Source: Amaricoccus sp047275745 (GTDB lineage Bacteria > Pseudomonadota > Alphaproteobacteria > Rhodobacterales > Rhodobacteraceae). Taken from it: a stretch of DNA of 64,000 nt. The stretch is taken from positions 26,059-90,058 of the forward strand of contig NZ_JBKQWU010000015.1 in NCBI RefSeq assembly GCF_047275745.1, in the 5' to 3' direction. The position numbers and the translations under genes are program-made. Positions 18,112 to 25,902 of the stretch are shown here, piece after piece; position 1 is the first letter of the stretch, and the number at the start of each line of letters is the position of its first letter. The notes beneath the pieces are model-generated. The model searched no databases and was not told where the DNA came from. It saw nothing but the letters and a program-made list of their open reading frames with translations.

Positions 18112-19272
18112 TCAAGCGGCGCCCCAGTCCCGCCGGAGCCGCCCGGCATGCTTCTCCAGCCACAAAAGCGCGATGATGGCAGGCGCGTTGCTCACTTCTC
18201 CGTTGGCGACGGCGTCGAGCGCGGTCCGGAGCGGCACGACTAGGCTCCGGATGTCCTCGGCCTCGCTGTCGAGTCCGAAGGTGCCGCCCGCCTCCGACAG
18301 ATCCGCCTCGCCGACATAGGCCTCGAGATGTTCCGCCAGCACGCCGACCGAGGAATAGTAGGAGCCGATCCGCTCGATCCGACCGAGCGTCAGCCCGGCT
18401 TCCTCGCTCGCCTCGCGCCGAGCGGTCGCCTCGGGGGTTTCCATCGGATCGCACCGCCCTGCGATCACTTCGAGGCACCAGGGATTGGGGTCTCCCCGGC
18501 CGAGGGGTCCGGAGCGGAACTGCTCGACCAGCATCACGAGGTCGCGCTTCGGATCGTAGGGCAGCACGGTGACGGCATCGCCGCTCACGAAGACCGCGCG
18601 ATCGACGACGGGCGAGAAGCCGCCGTCGTAGCGGCGGAACCGGAGCGCGTATTCCTCGACGGCGAAATAGTTCGTGTAGACCGGATCGCGGCTCAGCACT
18701 TCGACATCGCCCGGGCCGAATTCGGAGCGGAGCGTCACGGGCGTGCGCCGCGCGCGTCCCCGGGCACGGGCGAGCGCGCGGAACGCGATGCCGGGCAGGA
18801 GCGCGGGCATGTCCGCCGCGGCGTGCCGGCCCCTCAGCCGCGCGATCTCCTCGGCCGCCTCGCAGACCAGATCATGCCATTCGCCGTCCCAGTCCGCCCG
18901 CGTCCAGTCGCGGCTCGCGGCGGCGGCGGGCAGGACATAGGTGTCGACGATCCGGCGCCGCCCCTCCGCCTGGACGCCCGCGACCAGCGGCGCGGCGCCG
19001 ATCGCCGCCATGAAAAAGTCGAGCCGCTCCCGCGCGGGCCGGTCGAGGTCGAGGACGAAACCTCGCGCGTGCGCCCCCGGCCGCCGGGTCGGCGCCAGCC
19101 CTATGCCATCCCGCGCCGCGGCGATCGCATGATCGCCGAGCGTCGCGGCGATGCGCTCTCCGGGATCGGTGCCCCCGCCGATGCCCCCCGTGATGCCCCC
19201 AGTGATGCCACCGGTGACCGCGGCGAAGAGCCGCGGATCGCACACTGGCTCGGACAGAAATACCTCGCGCAT
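18112..19272 (-). CDS. trgB: TrgB-like NUDIX hydrolase (ADP-ribose pyrophosphatase-type) with N-terminal cyclotransferase-like domain
   Basis: A 386-residue two-domain protein. The N-terminal half resembles a gamma-glutamylcyclotransferase/AIG2-like domain (ARGFVLDLDRPARERLDFF). The C-terminal half is NUDIX with an intact box at 272-294 (G-x5-E-x7-REASEEAGL) and the ADP-ribose pyrophosphatase look (NPWCLEVIAGR before it). The domain pairing and the cysK neighbour match R. sphaeroides TrgB, linked to tellurite resistance. ATG 19272 follows TAGGTAGG. Residues 21-34 are a Gly/Ile/Thr repeat encoded by four 12-bp units, unlike the rest of the domain. The actual substrate is not shown. Confidence 0.82.
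   Translation of the reverse strand: MREVFLSEPVCDPRLFAAVTGGITGGITGGIGGGTDPGERIAATLGDHAIAAARDGIGLAPTRRPGAHARGFVLDLDRPARERLDFFMAAIGAAPLVAGVQAEGRRRIVDTYVLPAAAASRDWTRADWDGEWHDLVCEAAEEIARLRGRHAAADMPALLPGIAFRALARARGRARRTPVTLRSEFGPGDVEVLSRDPVYTNYFAVEEYALRFRRYDGGFSPVVDRAVFVSGDAVTVLPYDPKRDLVMLVEQFRSGPLGRGDPNPWCLEVIAGRCDPMETPEATARREASEEAGLTLGRIERIGSYYSSVGVLAEHLEAYVGEADLSEAGGTFGLDSEAEDIRSLVVPLRTALDAVANGEVSNAPAIIALLWLEKHAGRLRRDWGAA
19171..19218. repeat. 12-bp coding tandem repeat in trgB
   Basis: Four head-to-tail units of the pattern GCCCCCNGTGAT encode a GGIT-like tetrapeptide repeated near residues 19-34 of the TrgB-like protein. Copy-number change would alter length by four residues without a frameshift. 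Confidence 0.8.
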
Positions 19273-19330
19273 CCTACCTAAGAACCCGTTGCCTTCCGTT
19301 GAACTTCGGTTCACTCGCCAGGAAGACGGT

Positions 19331-19360
19331 GATCCGAAACGCTGTCTGGCTCGTAGCAGT
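19331..19360 (+). promoter_or_regulatory. Sigma-E (RpoE/ChrR-type)-like promoter upstream of chrR
   Basis: TGATCC (19331-19336), an 18-nt spacer and TAGCAG (19355-19360) match the layout of R. sphaeroides singlet-oxygen sigma-E promoters (TGATCC, 18 nt, TAAGA-like) with a weaker -10. It lies 28 bp before the chrR start codon, in the divergent trgB/chrR gap. Confidence 0.5.
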
Positions 19361-19387
19361 GCCACGAGAGGATGAACAAGGTCTGCC

Positions 19388-20194
19388 ATGAACAGGGGGC
19401 ATGTACCCGCCGAGGTTCTCGCCAGCTACGCCGATGGCTCGCTTGCCGACGGGATGTGCCTCATCGTCGCCGGGCACCTGACGTTCTGCCCGCGCTGCCG
19501 CGACCACCTCGACCGCCTCGAGGCGCTGGGGGGCGCGCTCCTGACCGAACCGGCGCCGGGGTGCTGCGCGAAGCCCGATCTCGGCAAGATCCTCTCGCGG
19601 ATCGAGCAGGCGGAGACCAACCCGGCGGATCGCAGTCCACCGAACTCCGATCGGCCGGACCCCGACCAACCGGACCTCGATCAGTCGGAGACCAGCGGGG
19701 CGGACGCGGAACGAGCGGGATCGGAACGAGTGGGATCGGAAAGGGCGGAAGCGGAACGGGCGAGCGCGGCCAGCCCTCCCGCGACCGGCTGCGCCGCGTT
19801 CGACGCTCTGCCGCGCTGTCTCAGGGGCAGGCTCGGCTCGGCGGTCAGCGCGCCGGGATGGCAGGCACTCGGCGAAGGCGTCTTCGTCGTCGATATCCCG
19901 ATCACCGGCCCGGGCACGCTGCGTCTCTTCCACTGCGACCCCGGCGTGGCGCTACCGGAACATGAGCACAGGAGCCCCGCGGCCGCGCTGATCCTGCGCG
20001 GGCGGCTCTGCGAAGGCGTGCGCGGCGTCGGACCCGGTTCCGGGCTCAGCTTCGGGCGCGGCGACCTGATCCTGTCCCGGCCCGGCGAACGTCATGCCCC
20101 GGTGATCGACCCGGACGGCCCCTGCCTCGTGCTGACGCTCGACGAGGGCGGGCCGCTCGACATCATGCCGTCCGGGCCATCGTCACCTGGGTGA
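19388..20194 (+). CDS. chrR: ChrR-type zinc anti-sigma factor with cupin domain
   Basis: A 268-residue ChrR homologue. In R. sphaeroides ChrR binds sigma-E and releases it when singlet oxygen forms. The N-terminal zinc anti-sigma motif is complete: His5, then His30-x3-Cys34-x2-Cys37. The C-terminal cupin (about 155-255) has His192, His194 and His236, but the position of the glutamate ligand (Glu147 in R. sphaeroides ChrR) is Ala198. Between the domains is a long Asp/Pro then Glu/Arg/Ser linker (80-130) made of two 15-bp minisatellites. No sigma factor gene is adjacent. The 3' end overlaps the convergent cfa gene by 32 bp. A related ChrR-like cupin regulator with another partner is possible. 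Confidence 0.78.
   Translation: MNRGHVPAEVLASYADGSLADGMCLIVAGHLTFCPRCRDHLDRLEALGGALLTEPAPGCCAKPDLGKILSRIEQAETNPADRSPPNSDRPDPDQPDLDQSETSGADAERAGSERVGSERAEAERASAASPPATGCAAFDALPRCLRGRLGSAVSAPGWQALGEGVFVVDIPITGPGTLRLFHCDPGVALPEHEHRSPAAALILRGRLCEGVRGVGPGSGLSFGRGDLILSRPGERHAPVIDPDGPCLVLTLDEGGPLDIMPSGPSSPG
19649..19768. repeat. Two 15-bp coding minisatellites in the chrR linker
   Basis: Three units at 19649-19693 encode D-x-P-D-x-like pentapeptides (DRPDP, DQPDL, DQSET). Four units at 19709-19768 encode ER-x-x-x pentapeptides (ERAGS, ERVGS, ERAEA, ERASA). They build the spacer between the anti-sigma and cupin domains. Confidence 0.85.
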
Positions 20195-21386
20195 CATCCG
20201 TCTGGCCGCCCCGGAAGGAAGCGGCGCAGGCGGTGAGATAGAGCGTCCACATGCGCCGGAACCGCTCGTCGAACCCGAGCGGGCGGATCTCCTCCCAGGC
20301 GTTCTCGAAGGTCGCATGCCAGCGGCGCAGCGTCTCCGAATAGCTCTGGCCGAATTCGACCGAGCCGACGAAACGCAACCCCGCGCGCTCGATCTCGGAG
20401 CGCAGCGCCGAGGGGCTCGGCAGCATTCCGCCCGGAAAGATGTACTTCTGGATGAAATCGACGGTCTTGCGATAGGTCGGAAAGAGCGAATCCGCCACCG
20501 TGATCACCTGGAGCGTGGCCTGCGCGCCCGGCCGCAGGCGTTCCCGCACGGCGTCGAAATAGACCGGCCAGTATTTCTCGCCAACCGCCTCGAACATCTC
20601 GATCGAGGCCACGCCGTCGAAGCGGTCCCGCTCGTCGCGATAATCGCGCAGGACGATCTCGACCTGCTCGTTCAGCCCCTGGCGGAACATCCGCTCTCTG
20701 GCGAAATCGTGCTGTTCCCGGCTGATCGTGAGGCCCCGGACCTTCGCGCCGCGTTCCTTCGCCGCGTATTCCGCGAAACCACCCCAGCCGCAGCCGATCT
20801 CGAGCAGTTCGGACCCCGGACGCACGCCGATCCGGTCGCAGACGCTCGCATACTTGCGCCGCTGCGCCTCGGCGAGCCGCTCCTCGGGGGTCTCGAAGAT
20901 CGCCGAGGAATAGGTCATCGTCTCGTCGAGCCAGCGGCCGTAGAACTGGTTCCCGAGATCGTAGTGATGGGAGATGTTCCGGCGTGCCTGGTCGCGCGTG
21001 TTCCGGTTCATCCAGTGGCGCGCGCGCGCGTAAGCCCGCACCAGCATCGCGAAGGGGTGATTCCGCCTCACCCAGTTCTGGCTCGACAGCAGCACGTCGA
21101 GCAGCAGCTGAAGATCCGGGGTATCCCACCATCCGTCGAGATAGGCCTCGCAGAAGCCGAGTTCGCCCTCGCGCGCGACCCGTGCGAAAAGCTCCGGGTT
21201 CCGGATGTCGAGACGCGCGGTCGGCCCCTCGCCGCCCTCGACCCGGAAGACCCGGCCATCCGGCAGGGCGATATCAATGCGCCCAAGCTCGATTCCCTTC
21301 AGCACCTCGAACGAGGCGGCGAACCAGGGGGGAAGATCCTTCTGGCCCTTCAGTTCGGTTATCACCCGCATCGCACACCAACCCAT
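20163..21386 (-). CDS. cfa: Cyclopropane-fatty-acyl-phospholipid synthase family methyltransferase
   Basis: An SAM-dependent Cfa/MmaA-type enzyme of about 407 residues that methylates or cyclopropanates the double bond of membrane phospholipid acyl chains. Family marks are NISHHYDLGNQFYGRWLD (substrate/bicarbonate region), MTYSSAIF, and the SAM loop LEIGCGWGGFAEYA. Starts at 21386 or 21371 are both possible, neither with a strong ribosome-binding site; the frame is open upstream into the phr gene. In R. sphaeroides a cfa-type gene (cfaA) belongs to the sigma-E/ChrR singlet-oxygen regulon, which fits its position beside chrR and a photolyase. Confidence 0.88.
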   Translation of the reverse strand: MGWCAMRVITELKGQKDLPPWFAASFEVLKGIELGRIDIALPDGRVFRVEGGEGPTARLDIRNPELFARVAREGELGFCEAYLDGWWDTPDLQLLLDVLLSSQNWVRRNHPFAMLVRAYARARHWMNRNTRDQARRNISHHYDLGNQFYGRWLDETMTYSSAIFETPEERLAEAQRRKYASVCDRIGVRPGSELLEIGCGWGGFAEYAAKERGAKVRGLTISREQHDFARERMFRQGLNEQVEIVLRDYRDERDRFDGVASIEMFEAVGEKYWPVYFDAVRERLRPGAQATLQVITVADSLFPTYRKTVDFIQKYIFPGGMLPSPSALRSEIERAGLRFVGSVEFGQSYSETLRRWHATFENAWEEIRPLGFDERFRRMWTLYLTACAASFRGGQTDVTQVTMARTA

Positions 21387-21411
21387 GTCCAATGAGGAAA
21401 ACTTGGCACCT

Positions 21412-21439
21412 ATTTTACAAGTCTGCAACAATTCGTGAA
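21412..21439 (-). promoter_or_regulatory. Possible promoter for cfa
   Basis: On the minus strand TTCACG, 16 nt and TAAAAT lie just upstream of the cfa start in an unusually AT-rich patch. No TGATCC-type sigma-E -35 is visible here. Confidence 0.25.
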
Positions 21440-21471
21440 CGTTACCGCGAGGAAGCTTCACCTCCGAGGCT

Positions 21472-22866
21472 TCAACTCCGTCGGACCGCCTCATAGGCGT
21501 CGAGCGCGCGCCGTCGTGTCGCCGCGAGGTCGGCCAGCGGCTCTGGCGGCTCCCGATCCGGGTCGAGCTTCCAGGATCGCGGAACGGCGTCGAAGAAATC
21601 GAGTGCCGGGCGGCCCGATTGTCCCGCGCGCGTGATGTAGCGGCGGCGGTATTCTCCGTCCGGATCGAACTTCTCCGCCTGCGAGCGGGGATTGAAGATC
21701 CGGAAGAACGGCGCCGCGTCGGGGCCCGAGCCCGCGACCCATTGCCAGTTGAGCGCGTTGGACGCGGGGTCCCAGTCGGTCAGGCAATCGGCGAACCAGT
21801 CGAGCCCGACCTTCCAGTGCGTGAGCAGGTTCTTCGTCAGATAGCTCGCGACGATCATCCGGACCCGGTTGTGCATCCGGCCGGTGACGTACATCTCCCG
21901 CATCCCCGCGTCGACCATCGGCTCGCCGGTCATGCCGCGCCGCCAGGCCTCGGCCTCCTTGTTGTCGCGCCGCCAGCGGAAGGCGTCCCAGTCATCGCGC
22001 CAGTTCCGCGTTGCGATATGCGGCGTGTGCCACAGAAGGTGCCAGGCGAACTCGCGCCAGAGCAGTTCGCGGCGGAACGCCGCCGCTCCCCCCGAAGCGC
22101 GTTCCGCCGCGTGCCAGATCCGGCGCGGCGAGATCTCGCCATAGGTCAGGTTCTCCGAAAGCCCCGAGGTCCCGTCGCGGTCCGGACGGTCGCGATCACG
22201 CGCGTAATCGCGGATCGGCCCATCGAGGAAGGCGTCGAGCCGGTCGAGCGCGCGGACCTCCCCCACGGTCGCGTATCGCGCCACCACCGCCGCGCCCCGG
22301 TTCATCGAAGCGCCCAGCGCCCAGTCGCCCAGCGCCTCCGTGTCCGGCCAGGTCCGCGGCGCGCGGAGCCGGGGCGGCGGAAGGCAATCCGGCGCGCCCC
22401 CGGCAGCGGCCTTCGCGAAGGCCGTGAAGACCTTGAAATGCCCGCCGGCCCTGGTCTCGATCTCCCAGGGTTCGCGCAACAGGAAGCCCCGATGCGTGAC
22501 CGCAGCCACCCCGTCGCTTTCGAGAGCCGCGCTGATCGCCTCGTCGCGGCGGGCGACCTCCGGCTCGTAGCACCGGCTCCAGTGAACCGCGCCGGCGCCG
22601 GTCTCCTTCGCGAGCGCGCGGAGCACGTCGCCCGCCGCGCCCCGGCGCAGGATCAGGTCGCGCCCCGCTTCGCGCAACCGCGCCCTGAGGTCCGCGACGG
22701 ACTGGCCGAGCCGCCATTTCGCCGCCGCCCCGATCGCCTCCGTCTCGGGATCGAGCACGAAGACGGGGACGACCGGCCCGCCGTCGGCGGCGGCGGTCAG
22801 CCCGTCGTTGTCGCCGAGCCTGAGGTCGCGGCGGAACCAGAAGATGCGCGGGCGTGGATCGGTCAT
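21472..22866 (-). CDS. phrA: Deoxyribodipyrimidine photolyase (class I CPD photolyase)
   Basis: A 464-residue flavoprotein that repairs UV-induced cyclobutane pyrimidine dimers with blue light. The N-terminal antenna domain starts IFWFRRDLRLGDNDGL. The C-terminal FAD domain carries the photolyase signature VDAGMREMYVTGRMHNRVRM and the WYLTK-like SYLTKNLLTHW, and the FAD/DNA-binding DPASNALNWQWVAGSG. Length is typical. Its stop lies 86 bp from the cfa start on the same strand, so the two may be co-transcribed. Photolyase (phrA) is a known member of the R. sphaeroides sigma-E regulon. Confidence 0.93.
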   Translation of the reverse strand: MTDPRPRIFWFRRDLRLGDNDGLTAAADGGPVVPVFVLDPETEAIGAAAKWRLGQSVADLRARLREAGRDLILRRGAAGDVLRALAKETGAGAVHWSRCYEPEVARRDEAISAALESDGVAAVTHRGFLLREPWEIETRAGGHFKVFTAFAKAAAGGAPDCLPPPRLRAPRTWPDTEALGDWALGASMNRGAAVVARYATVGEVRALDRLDAFLDGPIRDYARDRDRPDRDGTSGLSENLTYGEISPRRIWHAAERASGGAAAFRRELLWREFAWHLLWHTPHIATRNWRDDWDAFRWRRDNKEAEAWRRGMTGEPMVDAGMREMYVTGRMHNRVRMIVASYLTKNLLTHWKVGLDWFADCLTDWDPASNALNWQWVAGSGPDAAPFFRIFNPRSQAEKFDPDGEYRRRYITRAGQSGRPALDFFDAVPRSWKLDPDREPPEPLADLAATRRRALDAYEAVRRS

Positions 22867-23238
22867 GCGCCGTCAACCGGCGCCGGGCCCGCTGGTTCCG
22901 CTCGAAGTTTGCTCAAGCCACGGAGGGGACCGTTGATCCTCGGCCTGGACATGCCGGAACAACGTCTCCAACAACCGAACTGTCATCGAAACGGCACCCC
23001 GGGCCCTTCCGGCATCGATCAGACAGATGCGTTGAGGCTTGGTCAATCCGCCGTACCGACCCGAGGTTGAGAACGGTGATGCGAGAACCAACCGACGCGC
23101 TGGTGGAACGGAACATCCGGCTTTACGAACGGCCGCGATACCGGAAGACCGGGCAGCGGCCCAACCCCCAACGGCCAGCCTTCACCAGCAACGGCGCGGA
23201 ACGAACGTCGTCCCCGCTTCGCCCGGCGTGGCCGAGGT
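22867..23238. other. Intergenic region upstream of phrA, no gene recognised
   Basis: This 372-bp stretch between phrA and the DinB-like gene has somewhat lower GC than its surroundings. The only frames are short, unconvincing ones. On the minus strand TTGACC, 17 nt and TCTGAT near 23040-23012 could be a phrA promoter. A TGATCC at about 22936 faces the wrong way for phrA and has no matching -10. I see no RNA gene or transposon end. Confidence 0.5.
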
Positions 23239-23736
23239 TCAGAGGATGAACGGCAGGTCCGTCGCGCCGGTGTCCTCCCCCGCGCGCGTCAGGAGCGCGT
23301 GGACCTGACCCCGGTGATGGGTCTGATGGTTGAAGAGATGGATCACGCAGATCGCGCGCGGCGTCGACATCTCGCGCTCCATGAGGCCGCTCCTCCAGAC
23401 GAGATCGCCCGCGAGATCCTCCGGCCTCAGGGCCCGCGCCCAGCCGAGAAGATCCGCGTCGAAGGCCTCCCGCCGCAGGCGCAGATCCGAGAAATCCTCG
23501 ACATGACGGTCGCTCCCGCCATGCTTCCCCGCCGGCCTGCCCCAGCCCGCGAAGCGCGAGAGCCACATCTCGTCCGCCCACAGGACATGCGACAGCGTGC
23601 CGTGGATCGATGCCCAGAACACGCCCCGGTCCGCCCGGCGCTCCGCGTCCGGAAGCCGGGCCGCGGCGCCGTAGACGCGCCGGTTCATCTCGGCGTTGTA
23701 CTCGGCCATCGTGAGAACATAGCCCGGTTCGATCAT
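23239..23736 (-). CDS. DinB-family (DfsB/BstA-like) metal-binding protein
   Basis: A 165-residue four-helix protein of the DinB/YfiT superfamily. The likely metal ligands are the histidine of HGTLSHVLWAD and the two of HLFNHQTHHRGQ, the standard triad positions. Some relatives are thiol-dependent S-transferases; the function of this branch is unknown, and it is unrelated to DNA polymerase IV. ATG 23736 is behind GGAGGGAGAGG. It stands alone, divergent from sat-cysC. Confidence 0.86.
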   Translation of the reverse strand: MIEPGYVLTMAEYNAEMNRRVYGAAARLPDAERRADRGVFWASIHGTLSHVLWADEMWLSRFAGWGRPAGKHGGSDRHVEDFSDLRLRREAFDADLLGWARALRPEDLAGDLVWRSGLMEREMSTPRAICVIHLFNHQTHHRGQVHALLTRAGEDTGATDLPFIL

Positions 23737-23876
23737 GACCTCTCCCTCCACCTCGCAAGCGACCCGTTCCCGTGCGATCCGGCCCGGAACGCGGCCGTTC
23801 CCGGCCCGATCACGCCATCGTGGCCACACCTTTGCTGCGCCGCGGCATAAATTCGCAATCCGGCCGCCGTCGCGCT

Positions 23877-23904
23877 TTGACGCTTCCGCGCCGCGCTGAT
23901 AACA
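23877..23904 (+). promoter_or_regulatory. Possible promoter for sat-cysC
   Basis: TTGACG and ATAACA are separated by 16 nt, placing a transcript start near 23911. That supports translation from the ATG at 23939 and not the in-frame GTG at 23912. Confidence 0.32.
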
Positions 23905-23938
23905 CCCCACCGTGTCGAATCAGTACAAGGGTATTTCG

Positions 23939-25645
23939 ATGTCCGCCCCCAATCTCGCCCCCATTCCCGAGCTCTTTGTCTCCTACGACAGCGCTGCGAA
24001 GCTGAAGCACGAGGCGGGCGAGCTGGTCTCCTGGGACCTCACCGCTCGTCAGGTCTGCGACCTCGAACTTCTGATGAACGGCGGCTTCCACCCGCTGAAG
24101 GGGTTCCTGACCGAGGCGGACTACGACGGCGTGGTCAAGGACATGCGTCTGGCCGACGGCACGCTCTGGCCGATGCCGATCAACCTCGACGTCTCCGAGG
24201 CCTTCGCCGAGAAGGTCGAGCCCGGTCAGGACATCGCGCTCCGCGACGCCGAGGGCGTGATCCTCGGCATCATGTCGGTGACCGACAAATGGGTCCCGAA
24301 CAAGTCCGTCGAGGCCGAGCTGGTGTTCGGCGCCGACGACATCGCCCATCCGGCGGTGAACTACCTGCACCACAAGGCCGGTTCGGTCTATCTCGGCGGC
24401 CCGATCACCGGCATCCAGCAGCCGGTGCATTACGACTTCAAGTCGCGGCGGAACACGCCGAACGAGCTGCGCGCCTTCTTCCGCAAGCTGGGCTGGCGCA
24501 AGATCGTCGCGTTCCAGACCCGGAACCCGCTGCATCGCGCCCATCAGGAACTGACGTTCCGCGCCGCGCGCGAGGCGGAGGCGAACCTGCTCATCCACCC
24601 GGTCGTCGGCATGACGAAGCCGGGCGACATCGACCACTTCACCCGCGTGCGCTGCTACGAGGCTGTGCTCGACCAGTATCCGGCCTCGACCACCACGCTG
24701 TCGTTGCTCAATCTCGCGATGCGCATGGGCGGCCCGCGCGAGGCGGTCTGGCACGGCCTCATCCGCCGCAACCACGGCTGCACGCACATGATCGTCGGCC
24801 GCGACCACGCCGGCCCCGGCAAGAATAGCGAGGGCAAGGACTTCTACGGTCCCTACGACGCCCAGGACCTGTTCCGGAAGTACGAGGCCGAGATCGGCAT
24901 CCAGATGGTCGACTTCAAGCAGATGGTCTACGTCCAGGAGCGCGCCCAGTACGAGCCCCGCGACGAGGTCGAGGAAGGCGCGACCATTCTCGACATCTCC
25001 GGCACCGAGCTGCGCCGCCGCCTGCGCGAGGGGCTCGACATCCCCGACTGGTTCTCCTTCCCCGCCGTGGTCGAGGAACTCCGCCGCTCGAAGCCCCCGC
25101 GCGCGGAACAGGGCTTCACGGTCTTCTTCACCGGCTTCTCCGGTTCGGGAAAGTCGACGATCGGCAACGCGCTCATGGTCAAGCTCATGGAAATGGGCGG
25201 GCGGCCGGTGACGCTGCTCGACGGCGATCTCGTGCGCAAGCATCTCTCCTCCGAACTCGGCTTCTCGAAGGAGCACCGCGACATCAACATCCGCCGCATC
25301 GGCTATGTCGCCTCGGAGATCACCAAGAACGGCGGTATCGCCATCTGCGCGCCGATCGCCCCCTATTTGGCGACTCGCGCGGCGGTGCGCGAGATGGTCG
25401 AGAGCTACGGCGCCTTCCTCGAAGTCCATGTCGCGACCTCGATCGAGGAATGCGAGCGGCGCGACCGCAAGGGCCTCTACAAGCTGGCCCGCGAAGGCAA
25501 GATCAAGGAATTCACCGGGATCTCCGACCCCTATGAGGAGCCGAAGGACCCCGAGGTCCGGCTCGAGACCGAGATGAACGACATCGACTACTGCGCGCAG
25601 CAGGTGATCCTGAAGCTCGAGAACATGGGCCTCATCCGCGGCTGA
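23939..25645 (+). CDS. cysC: Bifunctional sulfate adenylyltransferase / APS kinase
   Basis: A 568-residue fusion that activates sulfate: the N-terminal ATP sulfurylase makes APS from ATP and sulfate, and the C-terminal APS kinase makes PAPS. The sulfurylase motif QTRNPLHRAH is near residue 192; the kinase P-loop GFSGSGKST begins near residue 399, followed by LLDGDLVRKHLSSELGFS. The ATG at 23939 gives MSAPNLAPIPELFVSYDSA, as in Rhodobacter Sat proteins. The fusion order (Sat then CysC) is the alphaproteobacterial form. The gene is monocistronic and ends in a strong terminator. A PAPS reductase must be elsewhere. Confidence 0.94.
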   Translation: MSAPNLAPIPELFVSYDSAAKLKHEAGELVSWDLTARQVCDLELLMNGGFHPLKGFLTEADYDGVVKDMRLADGTLWPMPINLDVSEAFAEKVEPGQDIALRDAEGVILGIMSVTDKWVPNKSVEAELVFGADDIAHPAVNYLHHKAGSVYLGGPITGIQQPVHYDFKSRRNTPNELRAFFRKLGWRKIVAFQTRNPLHRAHQELTFRAAREAEANLLIHPVVGMTKPGDIDHFTRVRCYEAVLDQYPASTTTLSLLNLAMRMGGPREAVWHGLIRRNHGCTHMIVGRDHAGPGKNSEGKDFYGPYDAQDLFRKYEAEIGIQMVDFKQMVYVQERAQYEPRDEVEEGATILDISGTELRRRLREGLDIPDWFSFPAVVEELRRSKPPRAEQGFTVFFTGFSGSGKSTIGNALMVKLMEMGGRPVTLLDGDLVRKHLSSELGFSKEHRDINIRRIGYVASEITKNGGIAICAPIAPYLATRAAVREMVESYGAFLEVHVATSIEECERRDRKGLYKLAREGKIKEFTGISDPYEEPKDPEVRLETEMNDIDYCAQQVILKLENMGLIRG

Positions 25646-25671
25646 GTCCGCTCGATCCCGCGATGAAGATG

Positions 25672-25700
25672 AACGCCCCGCCTCGACGGCGGGGCGTTTT
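25672..25700 (+). terminator. Rho-independent terminator after sat-cysC
   Basis: CGCCCCGCC (25674-25682) and GGCGGGGCG (25688-25696) form a 9-bp GC stem with a 5-nt loop, extended by AA/TT and followed directly by TTTT. Confidence 0.87.
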
Positions 25701-25902
25701 GCGTTTCAGGGGCCGGCCTCGGAGGCTGGCGGTGTCCCGATCCTCCGGGGGTTCGGTCGCCGTTGCTTCGCCGCCGAAATCGCCTCGACGGGGAACTTTG
25801 GCGGACGCGGGCGTCGCGCCGGAGTGACGGCCGCGTTTCGCCTCTTGAATCCGAAGGGTTTTCCCCGACATTTCGAGGGACAGAATGCAAAGGGAGCACG
25901 GG

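Noticed and set aside
22928..22962. TGATCC on the plus strand upstream of phrA as a sigma-E promoter
   Set aside because: It faces away from phrA and the sequence 18 nt downstream does not resemble TAAGA.
23078..23249. A 56-codon plus-strand frame in the phrA/dinB gap
   Set aside because: Weak ribosome-binding site, Arg/Pro-rich product, no family, overlaps the end of the DinB-like gene.
23239..23736. DinB-like gene as DNA polymerase IV
   Set aside because: It has the four-helix metal-binding fold signature of the DinB/YfiT superfamily, not polymerase motifs; the shared name is historical.
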